The notes under the pieces: generated by a model
The model's input: only the letters and a program-made list of their open reading frames with translations
Databases searched by the model: none
What the model was told of the DNA's origin: nothing
Position numbers and translations under genes: made by a program
Source of the DNA: Paramecium sonneborni
Lineage: Eukaryota > Ciliophora > Oligohymenophorea > Peniculida > Parameciidae
Direction of reading: 5' to 3'
Assembly (NCBI GenBank): GCA_905182985.1
Contig: CAJJDN010000077.1
Coordinates: 1 to 64,000 of the forward strand
Length of the DNA stretch: 64,000 nt
Shown: piece after piece, positions 12,895 to 27,249 of the stretch
How the letters are laid out: each line of letters opens with the position of its first letter
Position numbering within the stretch: position 1 is the stretch's first letter

Positions 12895-15800
12895 ATGAAT
12901 TTACCAATACTTTTTCTTTTCCTCTCTTAATTAATTGAAAGTATGACCTTTGAGATTATTGATTTAAAACAATAATACTAAATTTATAAGGAAGAGATTG
13001 ATTTTAGTAACAGCTAATTTGAAATTGACACACTTTTAATGTATGGTATATGGTCAAAGTATAACCCATTAAGTCCAATAGCAAAGGTTGGACCTGTTGG
13101 ATAATTGGATAGTAATTGTTATTTAATTCATTATGCTATATCTATATAGAATGAAAAACTTAATCTAATTTACTATGATTGCTTATATTATATAAATAGA
13201 ACAATATTAAAGTCTGTTGAATTTGTTGATGAAGATAACAACTAAAAAAAGTTTGAAATTCCAATTAACAGTAAGGAATATGAAAATTTCTGGCATTTAT
13301 GTCAAATAATTATAATGCCACATAAAAAGAAATTTGAATTGATAATAATTAATTAAGAAAAAACTTTACTTCATTAAATTTTGGATATGAAATTACCTTT
13401 TAAAGACTAAAATATATAGTTAATATTTGGGAGCAGCTTGATTGTTAATAACACAAATATAAACTCAAAAAAGACAGGTTAAAAATTTGCCATGTTTCCA
13501 GGTTTTTTAAAAGTTAACAGAATTTAAATTTTACAAAGTTTTGATGAATTAAATTTAGAAACCAGGATGCAAGAAATTTTACAAAGTATTATAGAATGCT
13601 GGTGTATTTAAGACAATACTTATTAATTAAAGGATTGGGATTTATAGTTTTTTAGTTAATAGACTCATATATCTGAGTATACAAACTGTGATTCATTTTA
13701 ATTTCATGGTTGGTTAAGGATTAATAATATCGGGTATATAGCTTAAGAGACAATTTATCAAGTAATTAAAATTTCATCAAATTATAATAGCATAATTTTA
13801 GCAAATGAAAACTTATCTCCTTTTTAATTTATTTATAAACTGTCTTCTTCAATGCATAGTATCATTATAACAACTTATAGTTATACTTTTCCAATTGTAA
13901 ATATTGATTTTTCTGAAAATCCATTTTTATTAATTGATGAGTTTGATGTTTTTAATAAAGTTTAATTATGGCATAAATTAAATGTTAATCTTTTAAAAAA
14001 TTAATTTTAAATAAGTATTACTTTTTATGATGGAAGTGATATCTTTGTGAAAAATATTGAAAGAGATGTTTAATAATTTAATTAGAACAAATTTAAAGTA
14101 AGTTATGGGAATTTATTAAATTAAAATAATAACATAGTTAATATTTAAGCTAGAAATTTTATATTTTCTAACTGTTAATATCCAATTGATAAATTAAATT
14201 GTCATTAAAGTTGTTAGGAATGTGATGGTCCAACTTAATTCAATTGTCTTTCATGTTCCAAAAATTCAAAAAGAATATATTAAATAGATTAAAAGATATG
14301 TATTTGTCCATCTGAATTAGTTGATACAGGTGAAGAATGCAAATCTTATTCAGATTTAGGGTTATAATTAATTCATGATGAAACAATAAACAATTAAAAT
14401 ATTTGTCCTTTTGGATATTTCGTTATAGATTAAGAATGCTATTAATGGTAATAATCATTATTTAATTTAGTCCTTCTATTATTAATTCTCAAAGAATTAC
14501 ATGTTTAAATTGTATTCTGAACCCAAAAACCTGGTTTTAAAAATTATTTTGTAATTAAGATTTATCAATTAATAAAATCGGGGAAACAGCTTCTTATTAT
14601 GATTATGGTGAGATTTTCTATTTTTTTGATGGATCCAAGATAAACATTTGCCCCTTGGGTAGTTGTGAAATCAAAAGCGTAAATGATTTAATATTAGAAA
14701 CATCAAATAAGGTTTCTTTTAAACTTATTTAGAATGAAAATTAAAATTTTATTTCTTCTTATTAATATACAGAAAAATGCTATAATAGTATATTTGAAGT
14801 ATTTGGTTTAAGTTGTAAAGAATGTCCTGTTGAATTTATATTGAGTGATGGAAAATGTTAAGATGTATCTTGCGATCTTCCTTATTATATGTCCATAAAT
14901 GGAAGATGTAAAAAATGTTCTATTAAAAATTGCAAATATTGCTTTGAGTATTAAAGAAATGATTTAACAAAATGCACATTATATCATGATTTTTAAGCTT
15001 TTAACACTGATGAAATTGTAGATATTGGTTGTGCTTTATGTAATGATGATTTTATATTTGATTTTTCTTTAGGTTCTTGTATTTAAAGAAAGTAGATTAT
15101 ATAAAATTGTCTAAGATCATTTATTAATTTATAAAACGAAGACATTTGCACATTATCCTCAAATCATGATTTCTCAATTGCACCTGAAATCACTAATTGC
15201 TAAGAATTCATTGAAAATTGTTTGTAGTGCATTTAAACTCCAGATTATACACTCAAATGTATAGTTTGTGATATTGGATATGCTTCAACACTTGAAAATG
15301 GAATCTGTATGTAAATTAATTTACCAAATTAAAATTTTAAAATCATAACATAAAATTAAGATATCTATTATAATGGCTATATTTAATTAATTTAGAGTTT
15401 TATGATGTCATTTTTACCAAATTAATATTTATATCCATATAATGGGAATTAATATTTTGATATTTAAGTACTTTAATGCTATGATGGCTGGGTAATATAG
15501 CCTAATTCCTATTTTTGTATTCAAGATTGTAGCTCTGATTGTCTTTAATGTGAAAACAATAATTAACAATCCAATTGTAGAGTTTGTTCATTAGATTAAT
15601 TTCTATAACCTGTAATAAACTAATAATTGGGTCAATGTTATTAATGTCCAAGATTGTGTAAAATTTGTAAATTAAGTGTTGAAGAAATTGAAGTAAAAAT
15701 TTTATATTTTATTAGAATTATAATTCCACTTTAATCTTAAATGAAAATTTACTCTATTAAAGATAATGTATTATGGCTTAATAAATTATGAACGTTTAAT

Positions 15801-18800
15801 TAAATATTGAACTATAAATAGCAAAATATTGTTTTGATGAAACTTGTAATTAAATTTTTTTATTTGAAACCATTATCGAAGAATGCTTTTTCTTTAATTT
15901 ATTTAATGTAGCTAAATTTAATTAGTTTCAAATTGATTATTATAATTAAATGGGATAGGATTAATTAATACTATAATATATATTTAATTTCACAAATAAT
16001 TGTATTGGATTTCGTGGTTTAGCTTTTATGAATGATTTAAAATAATAGATTTATTCTCTTAAGTTTGTAAAACTGAATGCTATAGCTATTAATTCTCCAT
16101 ATTTGCATTCACTTGGTGCTTTAACAATAATTAATTTTGATTCGATACATCTATAAAATTTCAATTTAAAATTATATTAATCTTATATAGATATTTAAAA
16201 TAATAACAAGACAGTTGAATTGTCATTAACAAATATTATTATTGAAGATAATTAATTTACTGATTTGAAGACATTATTTTATGGAATATTATTTTTAAAA
16301 ATAAATTTCTAAAATGTTTCATTTATTAATACCAACATATTAAATTCATCCATATTAAATTTTGAAATTATGAAACTTAATGGTTCTATCCATATATATT
16401 AACTTTAATTTATTAATTGTATTATAAGGAATTCTAATGTATTTTAGTTTCTTGATGATAACTTTTAAATCTAAATTGATAATTTAATCATCTAAGAATG
16501 TGAATTTTATAACTCCACTATTTTTTAATTTGATTCTAACTAAAATGTTAAAAGCAAATTTATATTTAATAATTTAATTGTAAAACACAGTAAACTTTAT
16601 AACTCAACTTTTTATTATAATTCCTTTTCATTCAACTTGGTAATGAGCAATTTAATTATTGAATAAAATACCCTTGACTAATCAATTATATTTTCATCTA
16701 ATCAAGAAATACATTTTTCATCTGCATTGATTCAGAATAATACTTTTTTAAATTCATGTCTTTTATAATCTTATCCATTTTAAGATACATAATTTAACAT
16801 CAAAGATCTCATTATATAAAACAATATTTTATAAAATTCTACAATTATTAAAATTAAGTCAAATTAATAGTTAATTAAAATTTCACTGATACTGATTGAT
16901 TTTGACTTAAACAAAAATTATTAATATAGTTCTTTCAATTAAGAATCAGCTTTATTTGAAATAACCTGCTTTAATTTAATAATTAAAAATTTTAAGATTA
17001 AAAATATTAATAACTTTAGAATATTTTATATTTAAGATACAAATTAAATTGAAGTCGACAATTTAATCTATAAAAATAATAATATTCAAAAAAGAATTCC
17101 TATTTTTATTGAATGTTAAGAATAAATTTATGAAAATAGTTAATTATTATTAATCATAGATTCTCATTAAATAAGGATGAAAAATTTATTAATATAATCG
17201 CAATCTACAATAGATTTACCATTGGTATAAATTATCTCAAAATATCATATAATTAATTCATAGAATTCAATCATCTATATTTCTAATATGGAATTCTTTG
17301 GAAATGTTTAACTTTAACAAAAAGAATCATCTTTTTAATCTCTCTTAATTATTTCCTCAGAATAATAAATTGAAATAGTTTTAGATAATCTTCTTTTTTT
17401 TGAAAATATGTTTCATTCATAAACTTAAGATACTCAATATGCTGCTTGTTTATTATATATCTTTTCAAAAATAGGAAATGTAGAAATTAAGAAATTAACA
17501 TCAAAAAATAATGCAATAACTAATTCTTCAAATACTTTTATTTTGATTAATTCCAATTCCTTAATAATTTCAAACATGTTTGTTGAAAATCATAATTTTT
17601 TAAATGTTCTTATTTGGCAAAAATATTATTAATTAAATATAACTTTTAATTACAATTAGGATGAAATTAATTAAATTATTATGTAAACAATATAGATTTA
17701 AAACAGTGGAGGAGTTGCAAAATTTGAAACAAACAATTTTAGTTGTATTAATAGCACATTTTAAAAAATTATTGCTTTAAGAAGTCTTATTTTTGATATA
17801 ACTTTACAAGGAAGTGGATTTTTTGCTTTATATGAAATAGAAATAATAAATGTATAAAATAATTTAAATTAATCAAGTGAAAGCTCTGGATGCATTACTA
17901 TTAAATCATAAAATTCATAAATAAATATAGATATTTAGAAAATTAAATTTTAAAATGTTTATAGTAGAAGTTCTTCAGCTATTTTTACAATTACTCCCTC
18001 CATTTTTAGCAGTAAAATTACTATTAAAAATATTGTCATTGAAAATTGTTTTTCTTTAATGAATTCTGTAATGAATTTAAAATTTTACTCTTAAGAAAAA
18101 AATAAAAATTAAGTTAGATTGGAGGGGCTTAAAATCATTCAATAAAAATCAAATTTAATGAATTATTTATCTACAATAATTCCATTAACTATTGAGGAAA
18201 TAGCAGAAATGAATAGTGATGAAAATAGTCTTATTATTATCAGTGAATGCTTTGTTGAAATAAAAGATATAGTTGTTTTAGGAGTTTATTTATATCCAAT
18301 TATAAAATTTAAGAACGTTCCTTATTTAGTATTATAAAATTGTTTTTTCTAAGAAATTTAAACAGTTTTTACTTTAAATATAATATCTTTTACTCAATCC
18401 AGAAATTAAAAATCCATTTTTATTTTAAAATAAGTAACTATTTAAAAAATATCAGATTTTAAATTAGATATAGAGAACTTTAATTAACATATAATAATTT
18501 AATATTTTATTAGGGATTGTGAGAGTATATAAAAATAAGAAATTTAAGATTCATATAAACAATTAATTACGCTTTTTTTGTAACAAATAGAATATTATTC
18601 ATCAAATAGTGTTACATCTTTAATTTATTTTAAGAGCACTTCTAATTAAAATAAATTTATATTGTAATCTATCAAAATAGCTTTGAATGAATGCTTAAAA
18701 TGTGAAAAAGGATTATTATAATTTGATTTATAGAATTTTAATCAAATAATAATAAAGGATATAATTTGTTAGGAAAATAACATTAAAAATTATGGATGTC

Positions 18801-21519
18801 TAAATTTTTAATAAGAATAGCTTAATCAAAATAAAATTTTAATTTAAAATTCTAATTTTATAAACAATAAAGGAGGTTAAGGAGTAGCAATCTTTACAAA
18901 AAATACAACGATAAAAATTTAATAATGTAAAATAATTTTAAATTAAGCGTTAAAATAAGGAGGTGGATTATTTTTTGAATAAAGTTCTTTTACAATAAAA
19001 TAAACAACAATTTTAAAAAATTTTGCAAGAGAAGGTGGTGGTATATTTCTAAGTGGAAATTCTAATTTAAATGATAGAAATTTTATTTAATCTTTTCTAC
19101 TTTTAAATTAAGCAGAGAAGTTATCCAATAATGTTTTTGAAACACCTTCTCACTTAAGTTTGAAAATAAATTCATATGAATTATAATCAAATATTTTACA
19201 TGATTCATAAGATTAATAAAGAATTTTAAAACTATAACCATTTTATACTATTGAATAGGGGAAAAAATGCTTAAAATAATATCTTATGATTCCAAGTAAT
19301 CAAAAAATTTCTGAATTTAAATTAGTTCTTCCGAAAGTTAGAGAAGTATTTTCTTATATTAAAGAATTCAATTTATAATTTAAAAACAGTAGAAATGAAT
19401 TTCTTTTAGGATTAATTAATTCTACTTGTATTATTAGTAGTTAAGTTACATCATTAATTTCCAATAAAGTATTATATTCTTTTGAAAATACTACTATATC
19501 ATATAGTATTGAAAATAATTATTTTGATTTAAATTAAGTCAATTTTATTTTTGATCCATATTAATCTAATGAAAACTACTTAAAAATATAATTTACATGC
19601 TTAACTTAAGAATCGAACACATAATTAAAATATCTCGTTTATGCAAAAAGTTTTATGTGTTAATTAGGAGAATTCTATGCAAATTAAAGTTGTTAAGAAT
19701 GCTAATCTAGCTAAGGATATTATTCAGTAACATATAATGCAACTAAATGCTCTATTTTTGATAAGACTAAATTTTCCAAAATTACTTCAAATAGTATAAG
19801 TCTATTGGAAGGATATTGGAGACCTGATATTTTATCAGATTAATCAGAAAAGTGCTATAAAAATCTCAAGGTTTGTATAGGAGGATTTAGTGTTGGAAAT
19901 GAACTTTGTGCTTAAGGACATGTTGGAGGATTATGTGAAGAATGTGACTATTATGATTTAAGCGGAAATGGTTTATTTTACAAGAATTTTCAAAATTTTG
20001 AATGTTTCCCCTGTAATCAACTAGTCGATAGTATATTTCCCCTCATAATAACAACTTTTTGGTATATAAATTTTTTAAACATAGTGCAATTTTATCGATA
20101 ATTTTAACTTTAAGGAGTATTGATAAATCCAATAATTTATTTTCCGCTTTAAACTTGACTAAAAAACATAGTAAAATTATTTTTAAATTAAATTAAGGTA
20201 ATATATTTTATAATTATATAATAGATCTTACAAGTATCTTAATAAAAATGTTTTTAAATTATTTATGGGTCTTTTCTATGATATTCACTTTTAATCTTAA
20301 ATTTTCATTTTCATTTAATATTGTTGATTAAGTTAGCAATACATCATATTCTATTGCGAATGATTTAGATTGCTCTTTAACTACAATTTAATAAGTTTAA
20401 TTAGTTTATTCAAGAATAATTGCCATGATTATTCTGATTTTAATGTAATTATTTCTGGTTCTCATTGGTTATAAGATTTTTTCAATAATTATTCATTAAA
20501 AGTTTAATTATAGCATTATAACAAATACTTCACTTTATCTATATGTTTATAATTTTGGTGGATTAATAAAAATGTAAAATATATCTCTTTAATTTAGGTT
20601 ATGTTCAGTAATATCTATAAGAAAAATTTCAAATATTGAATATATATCTGGTGATGTTACATTGTTGTTTGGCTCGGAAAATCATCAAAAATGGATGTAT
20701 TATTTTATAATTCCTTTGTTATTGATTTTTGGTTTTACTATTCCATTCTCTTTGTTTATTTTATTATACACCTAAAAGAATAAACTTCAAACAACAAAAT
20801 TTAGAAAGCATATCTGTTATTTATTTAATGAGTATGATAATGATACTTATTATTGGGAATTAATTAAATTAATACTTAAGTTTTTTATAATACTCATAAC
20901 AATATATTTTGAAGAAAAAATCTTTATGAAAGCATCATTAATAGGTTTATGTTTACTTATTTATTAAATATTAGCGATTAAATATAAGCCATATATATTT
21001 GGAAATCTAAACTAACTAGATTTGCTAGCTGGTTAAATTTGTTCAATAGCTCTTTTTATTGCAATTATTAAATATGTAGGTGATTCTGAAGATTAAACTT
21101 TTTCTTCATATATTCCATAGATAATTATTACTTTGCTTTTGATTCGTCTTAGCTATTTATTTGTTATCAAAATTATTTATTCTTACAAAAAAAAATACAA
21201 AACTGTATTAATTAAAATTTTATATGTGATCTGTAAGTTTATAAATGAAAACTCCATTCTAACAGAATATTTTAACAGGAAGCTATAGAATGAAAAATAG
21301 AAAGAAATTAAATTGATTACAAACATGAAAAAAATTAGATAGTGTTTAATTATGAAGCAAAGAGCTTAATAGATGTATTATTATATTTTAAGTTAAGGTG
21401 GACTTCATCCTTCCAAAGCCCTCAATAATCTTTATTTAGAAGTGATTTTATAAAGGCATGATGATTACTAACATAATATTGATATAACATAATTATTCAT
21501 TATAATTCATAATTCTTGA
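12895..21519 (+). CDS. Giant cysteine-rich / beta-helix / multi-TM surface protein
   Basis: Five exons; introns at 14448-14470, 15693-15715, 20062-20084 and 20198-20224 leave 2843 codons (2842 aa). A signal peptide (MNLPILFLFLSQLIES) starts the protein. About residues 430-920 form a furin-like cysteine-rich region. About 940-2230 is long and Asn/Ile/Phe-rich, with repeated short strands and GG motifs (SGGVAKFETN, GGQGVAIF, GGGLFF) like a parallel beta-helix or polymorphic membrane protein. A second Cys-rich block (about 2240-2365) precedes seven or eight membrane segments. The order signal, ectodomain, TM bundle suggests a surface receptor or adhesin. The ligand is unknown. Large proteins of this kind are a multigene group in Paramecium. 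Codon 1 could also be the in-frame ATG at 12871. Confidence 0.85.
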
Positions 21520-21697
21520 ATATAAAAATATTATTTTTAAAATTTGTTTAAATTTAATTATTGATTAGTTATTGTTAATAAGGTAATTTAATCATTACTG
21601 TAAAAAGTTAGAAAAAACTAATTTTTCATATATATTTCTATTCAAATTGTTCTTTTTATTTTTTGTATTTTTTATCATAATTGGAATAATTTATAAA
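21520..21697. other. Short intergenic spacer
   Basis: AT-rich; nothing recognised. Confidence 0.5.
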
Positions 21698-22815
21698 ATG
21701 TTCAGAGGATTTAGCAACAAACTTTAAAAAAACTAAAACGAATATAGTTCTGGCAGGACTATAAAATAATTAATATCTGAAAAGTATTAAAAAGAATTCA
21801 AAAACACAATTATTCTATATTAGAATATAAATTCTATAATTATTAAGGGACATATATATACAAATTATGTTGTTTAGCATAACTAAAATTCATTAATTCT
21901 TAATAAAAAAGTAACTGTGATCAGAGGGCCCATCAAATTCACTCATAATGTTGCTTGTAATTTTTTGGAAAGAAAGAATCTGATCAGTTCTAATTGAAAG
22001 TGTTCTTAGTTACAAAAATCTTTGAAATGTTTTAAGATTTTCATGTATTATAGGAAATAAACCCTTTAGAAGATTTGATGGAAAGTAATAGATAATTTAT
22101 TAATTGTTTTTGACTGATTACCTAAACAATCAGGTTAATGGACTCTGTATTTTCAAAAAAATATTCTTCAGACGGAAGTAAAATTAAAAATTAATAACTT
22201 AAAATCTTTACTACAAGTAGTTAGAAAGAAAGTCAAAAAAGTGATATTATTTTATTATAGAATTTTGCTACAATTGATAAATGTGAATTTGTTATGTGTA
22301 ACTATTGCTATACCTCCAAAATCAGAATTTGATTAATTAAATTAGGTAAAGGTCTGCCATTTTATTTATTGGTATTTTATTCATTTAATCAAAAATTAGG
22401 AATTTCTAAAGATTGGCTTAGTCTTTCATTTAGCTATAAAAAATAATCATAATCAATTTTATCAAATTATCAAATGTAAAACAAAAAGCAAATGCATTTT
22501 TTTTACGTTTTTTTAAATGCCTGCAAAAAATTTAATTGGCAACAACTGTTGAAATTAAAATAAAAACAAGCAAGATATTTTTGTAATGCTCTTTAGAATC
22601 CAAGAAAAAATTAAAATTATAAATCAAAAGATGTATCATATATTCGAACTACAAGAACTCATTTTTAATTAAATTATTTCATTTTATATTTATTTTTGTC
22701 TGTATTTAAAAGTTAAAAAATACATGTGGATATTTTCTAATTAATAAAAGTTATGAAATTTTTACAGAATTTCATAAAATTAAATACTTCAATAACTATC
22801 TTGTTAATAAGGTGA
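21698..22815 (+). pseudogene. Unresolved or decayed gene
   Basis: Three adjacent stretches look coding but lie in different frames. The first (21698-21997) starts MFRGFSNKLQKNQNEYSS and includes KKVTVIRGPIKFTHN. The next includes LVTKIFEMFQDFHVLQEINP. The third includes NFATIDKCEFVMCNYCYT, where Cys pairs suggest a zinc-binding loop, and then a TGA. A 38-nt intron could join the first two, but the later TGA and shift are not cured by an intron of usual size. It is either a pseudogene or a gene with introns I could not place. Family not recognised. Confidence 0.35.
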
Positions 22816-24581
22816 GGGTTTTAAGTGTATTCTTTATTGTTTATTGAAAAAAAATCATAAAAGAAATAGATTACAAAATTCCTAGAAAATAATGAATTCT
22901 TTTTATAAAAATATGCTACAAACGTAATTCGAAAATTAAGAATATAATATTCCTAAGTTGAACTATCAAATAGAAAATTAAAAACAATATTTACTTTACT
23001 ATCAAATAAATAAAAAAATCCTTAAAATTATTTTTTTTTAAATCTAATAATCCAGTACTTCAAATACCAAACTAAAAGATGGGGAGAATATTCTTTAACT
23101 AAGATTCCTATCTAGATTAAAGGATTATTTAATCAAAATTAACTCAGATGGAAGGTTAAAACAACATAAATTCAAAGTGAAACTAACTATGAATCTATTA
23201 TTAAAAAATTATCATGGTTTTCTCGTTAATTTACATGGAAATTAAAGCTTGAATTTGCCAATTCTTGTAGCCCATTATAATCTACATTTTCCAATATATT
23301 TACATAAAACAATCAACAAGATTGACATCTAGCAAAAATATTATATGAATTATCAACTTTGAATATAGTAACCGAATAATATAACAAATTATGTAAATTG
23401 ATGATATTTCATATTTTTTGATTTAGAATTTGAATGTTGTTTGTACTTACTTTTGAATAGAAGATTTGCTTCATATATTTAAAAATTGAAAATTATTGCT
23501 ACTTAGATAGAATTAAATTGCTCATCAAGATTTTTCAAATACAAGCGATATCATTGTCTGATATCAACATTATATGTTTCTACTCCAAAGTCTTTAATGA
23601 TATTGAATCTACACAAGTGTCATATTCCGAAATTCCAGATTTTAACAATTTTTCAATTACTTCAATTTTTGGTAGATTTATTTAAAATACAAAAATATTT
23701 TCTTTTCAATGTTTAAAAATTAATAACTAATTTAATTAACATCTATTTAGTTAGAGTTTTTTTTTGAAATATGAAAATAATGTATTGATGTAAGGTAAAT
23801 CTAAATCGTTGCAGATCCAATGTTGTTCTGTAATTAATTTGGATACAAGGACTCCTCTAATTGTTATTCTATAACTTTTTGAATCCAAAATAGCCCACAA
23901 TAGACTAAGCTAAAAAACCTAATCGATTCAAAGTATATAAAAATCTTAAAATCTTAGAGTAATTTATAGGAATAATCAAGATTATTCACCGATTCTTTCA
24001 ATAAAAAATAAAATAAATTGGTATAAATTTGAATTCATGTCAAAATAATAGAAATTTAATAAGATGATTGAAATATCCCATCTATTATAGACAAGAAATC
24101 ATAGTTCTGGAAAATATACTCGGAATAGTTTCATCATAATATCAAATTAATAATTATAAAATTTTCAATTTTATTTCATTTTAATTCAATATAGAATTAT
24201 TATAACTATAGTTAAAAAATGATTTCATTTTTATATCCTTCTTTATTAGATTCTTAATTGTAATAATCATAATTAGTAAAATATGAAAAATAGATCTAAT
24301 TTATACAATTATCTACTTTTCTTTTTTATTTAGTGAGATGGTGTAATTAAATTTATTTAAGTACTAAAATTTATAATTAAGTAGAAAGGAAATTCCGAAA
24401 AATAGTAAATTCAACCAAAAAAAAAACCAGAAATAAATCCAAATCCTTAACCTAAATTAATCCTCAATAACTAAAAAATTGCATTAAGCCTAAAAATAAC
24501 AAAATTAGATCTATAAACTAAAACTTCTCTAAATTTAGTTATTTTTTATTTATTAAAATAATATTATTCATTCTGTACTAT
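22816..24581. other. Gene-poor stretch with coding fragments
   Basis: Two fragments are worth noting. A plus-strand frame ending at TGA 23325 contains KRWGEYSLTKIPIQIKGLF and LSWFSRQFTWKLKLEF, with complex composition but no clear start. A plus-strand frame 23788-24222 (144 aa) begins MQGKSKSLQIQCCSVINL. Neither matches a family I know, and with TGA as the only stop frames of this length can occur by chance. The rest is AT-rich and featureless. Confidence 0.3.
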
Positions 24582-26760
24582 TCAACTATTATCATATTTC
24601 TTTTCACCTCTTTTCTCATTTTTCCTTATATCCATTTCCACCCATATACCAATCTTCATACCCTTCATATTATACTCGCCATTATAAGTTAATTCTTTAT
24701 ACTTCCACTCAAACTTTTCATCCAGCTCTACCCACTTCCCTATTTTTTTCTAACTTTCCTCTTAATCATATGTGCCACCACCACTAAGGTATTATTAAGA
24801 TTGATATTTTACATTTTTTTCCCTTCAAATAAAATATCCCATCTACCTACCTTCATACCTTTATTATATTCACCAATATGAGTGACTTATTTCTGATACC
24901 AAAATCCTTCATCGAGCTCAACCCACTTCCCAATTTTTTTCTAACTTTCATCTTAATCATATGATCCGCCACCACTAATATTTATTATTATATTTATTTA
25001 CATTTATTTATGCTCGTGCTTTCCATACTCACAATAATAAATATCCCATCTCCCAACTTTCCTGCCATTCATACTGTATTCACCCTTATTAGTGGCTTAA
25101 GCATTCCAATAAAAATTCTCCCATAATTCTACCCACCTACCAATTTTTTTCTAACCCCCATCTTAATCATATGATCCACCACCACTAACCTAATATACCT
25201 ATGATATACATTTATTCTCCCATGAATACACTATTCCATCTACCTATTTTAATGCCCTTTATATTATATTCGCCATTATAAGTGACTTACTTTGAACTAC
25301 CATAAGGATTATGATGAAATCCTTCATCTAACTCAACCCATTTCCCAATCTTATTCTGACTCTCCTCTTAATCATATAATCCACCTCCACTAATATTTTA
25401 TTAGTAAACTGTTATTACATTTATTATCCTTCAAATAAAATATCCCATCTACCTACTTTCACACCCTTCATATTGTATTCACCATTATATGTTACTTAAG
25501 CATTTTCATAAAATCCCTCCCATAACTCTACCCATCTTCCTATTTTTTTTTCACCCTCCTCTAATCCATAAGATCCACCACCACTAACAAATTTAAATAT
25601 GTTTATATAAATTTACATTTATTTAAATCCTTCCTTTTCTCTTTAGCAATACATTATATCCCATCTACCTACTTTCACACCCTTCATATTGTATTCACCA
25701 TTATATGTGATTTAAGCCTTTTCATAAAATCCCTCCCATAATTCTACCCATCTTCCTATTTTTTTTTCACCCTCCTCTTATTCATATGATCCACCACCAC
25801 TAACAAATTTAGATATGTTTTATAAATTTACATTTATTTATATCCTTCCTTTTCTCTTTAGCAATACATAATATCCCATCTACCTACTTTCATGCCCTTC
25901 ATATTGTATTCCCCATTATATGTGATTTAAGCATTTTTCCAAAAACCCTCCAAAATTTCAATCCATTTACCTTGTTTAACTCCTTTCTAATCATATTATC
26001 CTCCACCACTAGCGTTAATTATAATTTTGAATACATATCTTTATCTTCATAGACATACTTCCAAATTCCTTTCCTTTAATTATCTTCATATTCACCTATT
26101 TCATATACTTTGGCTTTACTAAAACTTTAATTTCATATAAATACTCATAATAATTCTTGATTGTTTCTTTCCATTTACCTTTTTTTTTGCCTTCTTGAGA
26201 GTACTAACCACCTAATTCTTTTATCTACTCACCTTTCCAATTCGCTGTCCATAAACCAGTTTTCTAAAAATTTTTTCCTAATTCACCCACCCATCTAAGA
26301 TATTTTACTTCTTCCAAATTTTTAATAATTTATAATTTAATATTTAAATCTTATTGTTTGAATCTTTATATTATATTATATAATATTACTTTGAAATGAT
26401 TTCACCATTATAAATATAATAAAGTTCTTTTTATTTAGTATATTGAATATGAAATTTGGTTTTGGTTAATTATTCCCCTTGCTCCTTAAAACCTTCATAT
26501 TCTTCTATTTTTTCTTTCAATTATGTAGTGCTTGAAAGAAATTTGTCAATTTCTCTATTTATCCAAGAATTGATTTCCTCTAATTTAGCAAAATAAGAGC
26601 TTCTAAATGATTCTAATTATATAATAAGTTGGTCATCAATCTTATCTTAGATTCTTTTTAAAGATTTTTTCTAATCCCCAAATACTTATTCTAGCTTCAT
26701 ATCAATTTAGAGGAGTAAAGATTAACATTGTGTTGAAGCTTCGGATGCTTAGCTATACAT
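24582..26760 (-). CDS. MORN_2 (YwqK-like) repeat protein, one exon per repeat
   Basis: Ten exons, 644 codons (643 aa) from ATG 26760 to TGA 24582. Introns: 26364-26389, 26125-26144, 26009-26034, 25800-25831, 25584-25616, 25390-25418, 25185-25209, 24975-25001, 24784-24812. The first 200 residues are a Gln/Glu/Lys-rich coiled-coil region. After one diverged repeat come seven repeats of about 55-65 residues. Each opens GGGSYDQ, then KKIGRWVEL and NGEYNMKGMKVGRWDI, like MORN_2 or YwqK repeats. The last seven introns all interrupt the same codon (AT, intron, T) just before GGG. Function is unknown; MORN-type repeats often serve as scaffolds. The start codon is inferred from the open frame. Confidence 0.85.
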
Positions 26761-27249
26761 TTTATTTTAATTATTCTTTTTTCTATTATTTTTATTTAGT
26801 AAAAAATGATGATCAAAAAGTTTCTTGGCTGTTTTTGTATGTGTGAAATCATCTATTTATATTTGATTAAAGCTACAGAAATGATAGATTTGCAAGGATT
26901 TTGTAAATGACTAAAATAACTTATATAAGCATTCATATAGAACAAATCCTCTTATACAATAAAGATTTAATTCTTAATTACTAGTAAAATTATAAATACT
27001 TTTATTGGTCTTATATGTGAATTCTATAAAGTAAAAAATATAAAATCTCTATTTTCATTCTATATAAAATTAGTTAAAAGCTACTTTAATATTGATGTTA
27101 ATTATTATCAAAAAAATACTTTTTTAATAGTTATTTTTTAAACTAATCTTTAATCAATAGTCTTAGATTAATTCTATTGAAAAAGTCCTTGTTGCAAATG
27201 CAATTTCTTAATTAGAATTAGCATCTAAAGCACTATAATAAAACCATAA
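26761..27249. other. Intergenic spacer
   Basis: About 490 AT-rich bases upstream of the MORN_2 gene. Nothing recognised; it presumably contains that gene's promoter. Confidence 0.4.

Noticed and set aside
15693..15840. Frameshift or stop in the giant gene near 15790
   Set aside because: A 23-nt intron at 15693-15715 puts the sequence into the correct frame and avoids the TGA.
19980..20230. Stop of the giant gene at the TGA near 20160
   Set aside because: Removing a 23-nt intron (20062-20084) and a 27-nt intron (20198-20224) restores the frame into the TM bundle, and the total becomes an exact multiple of three.
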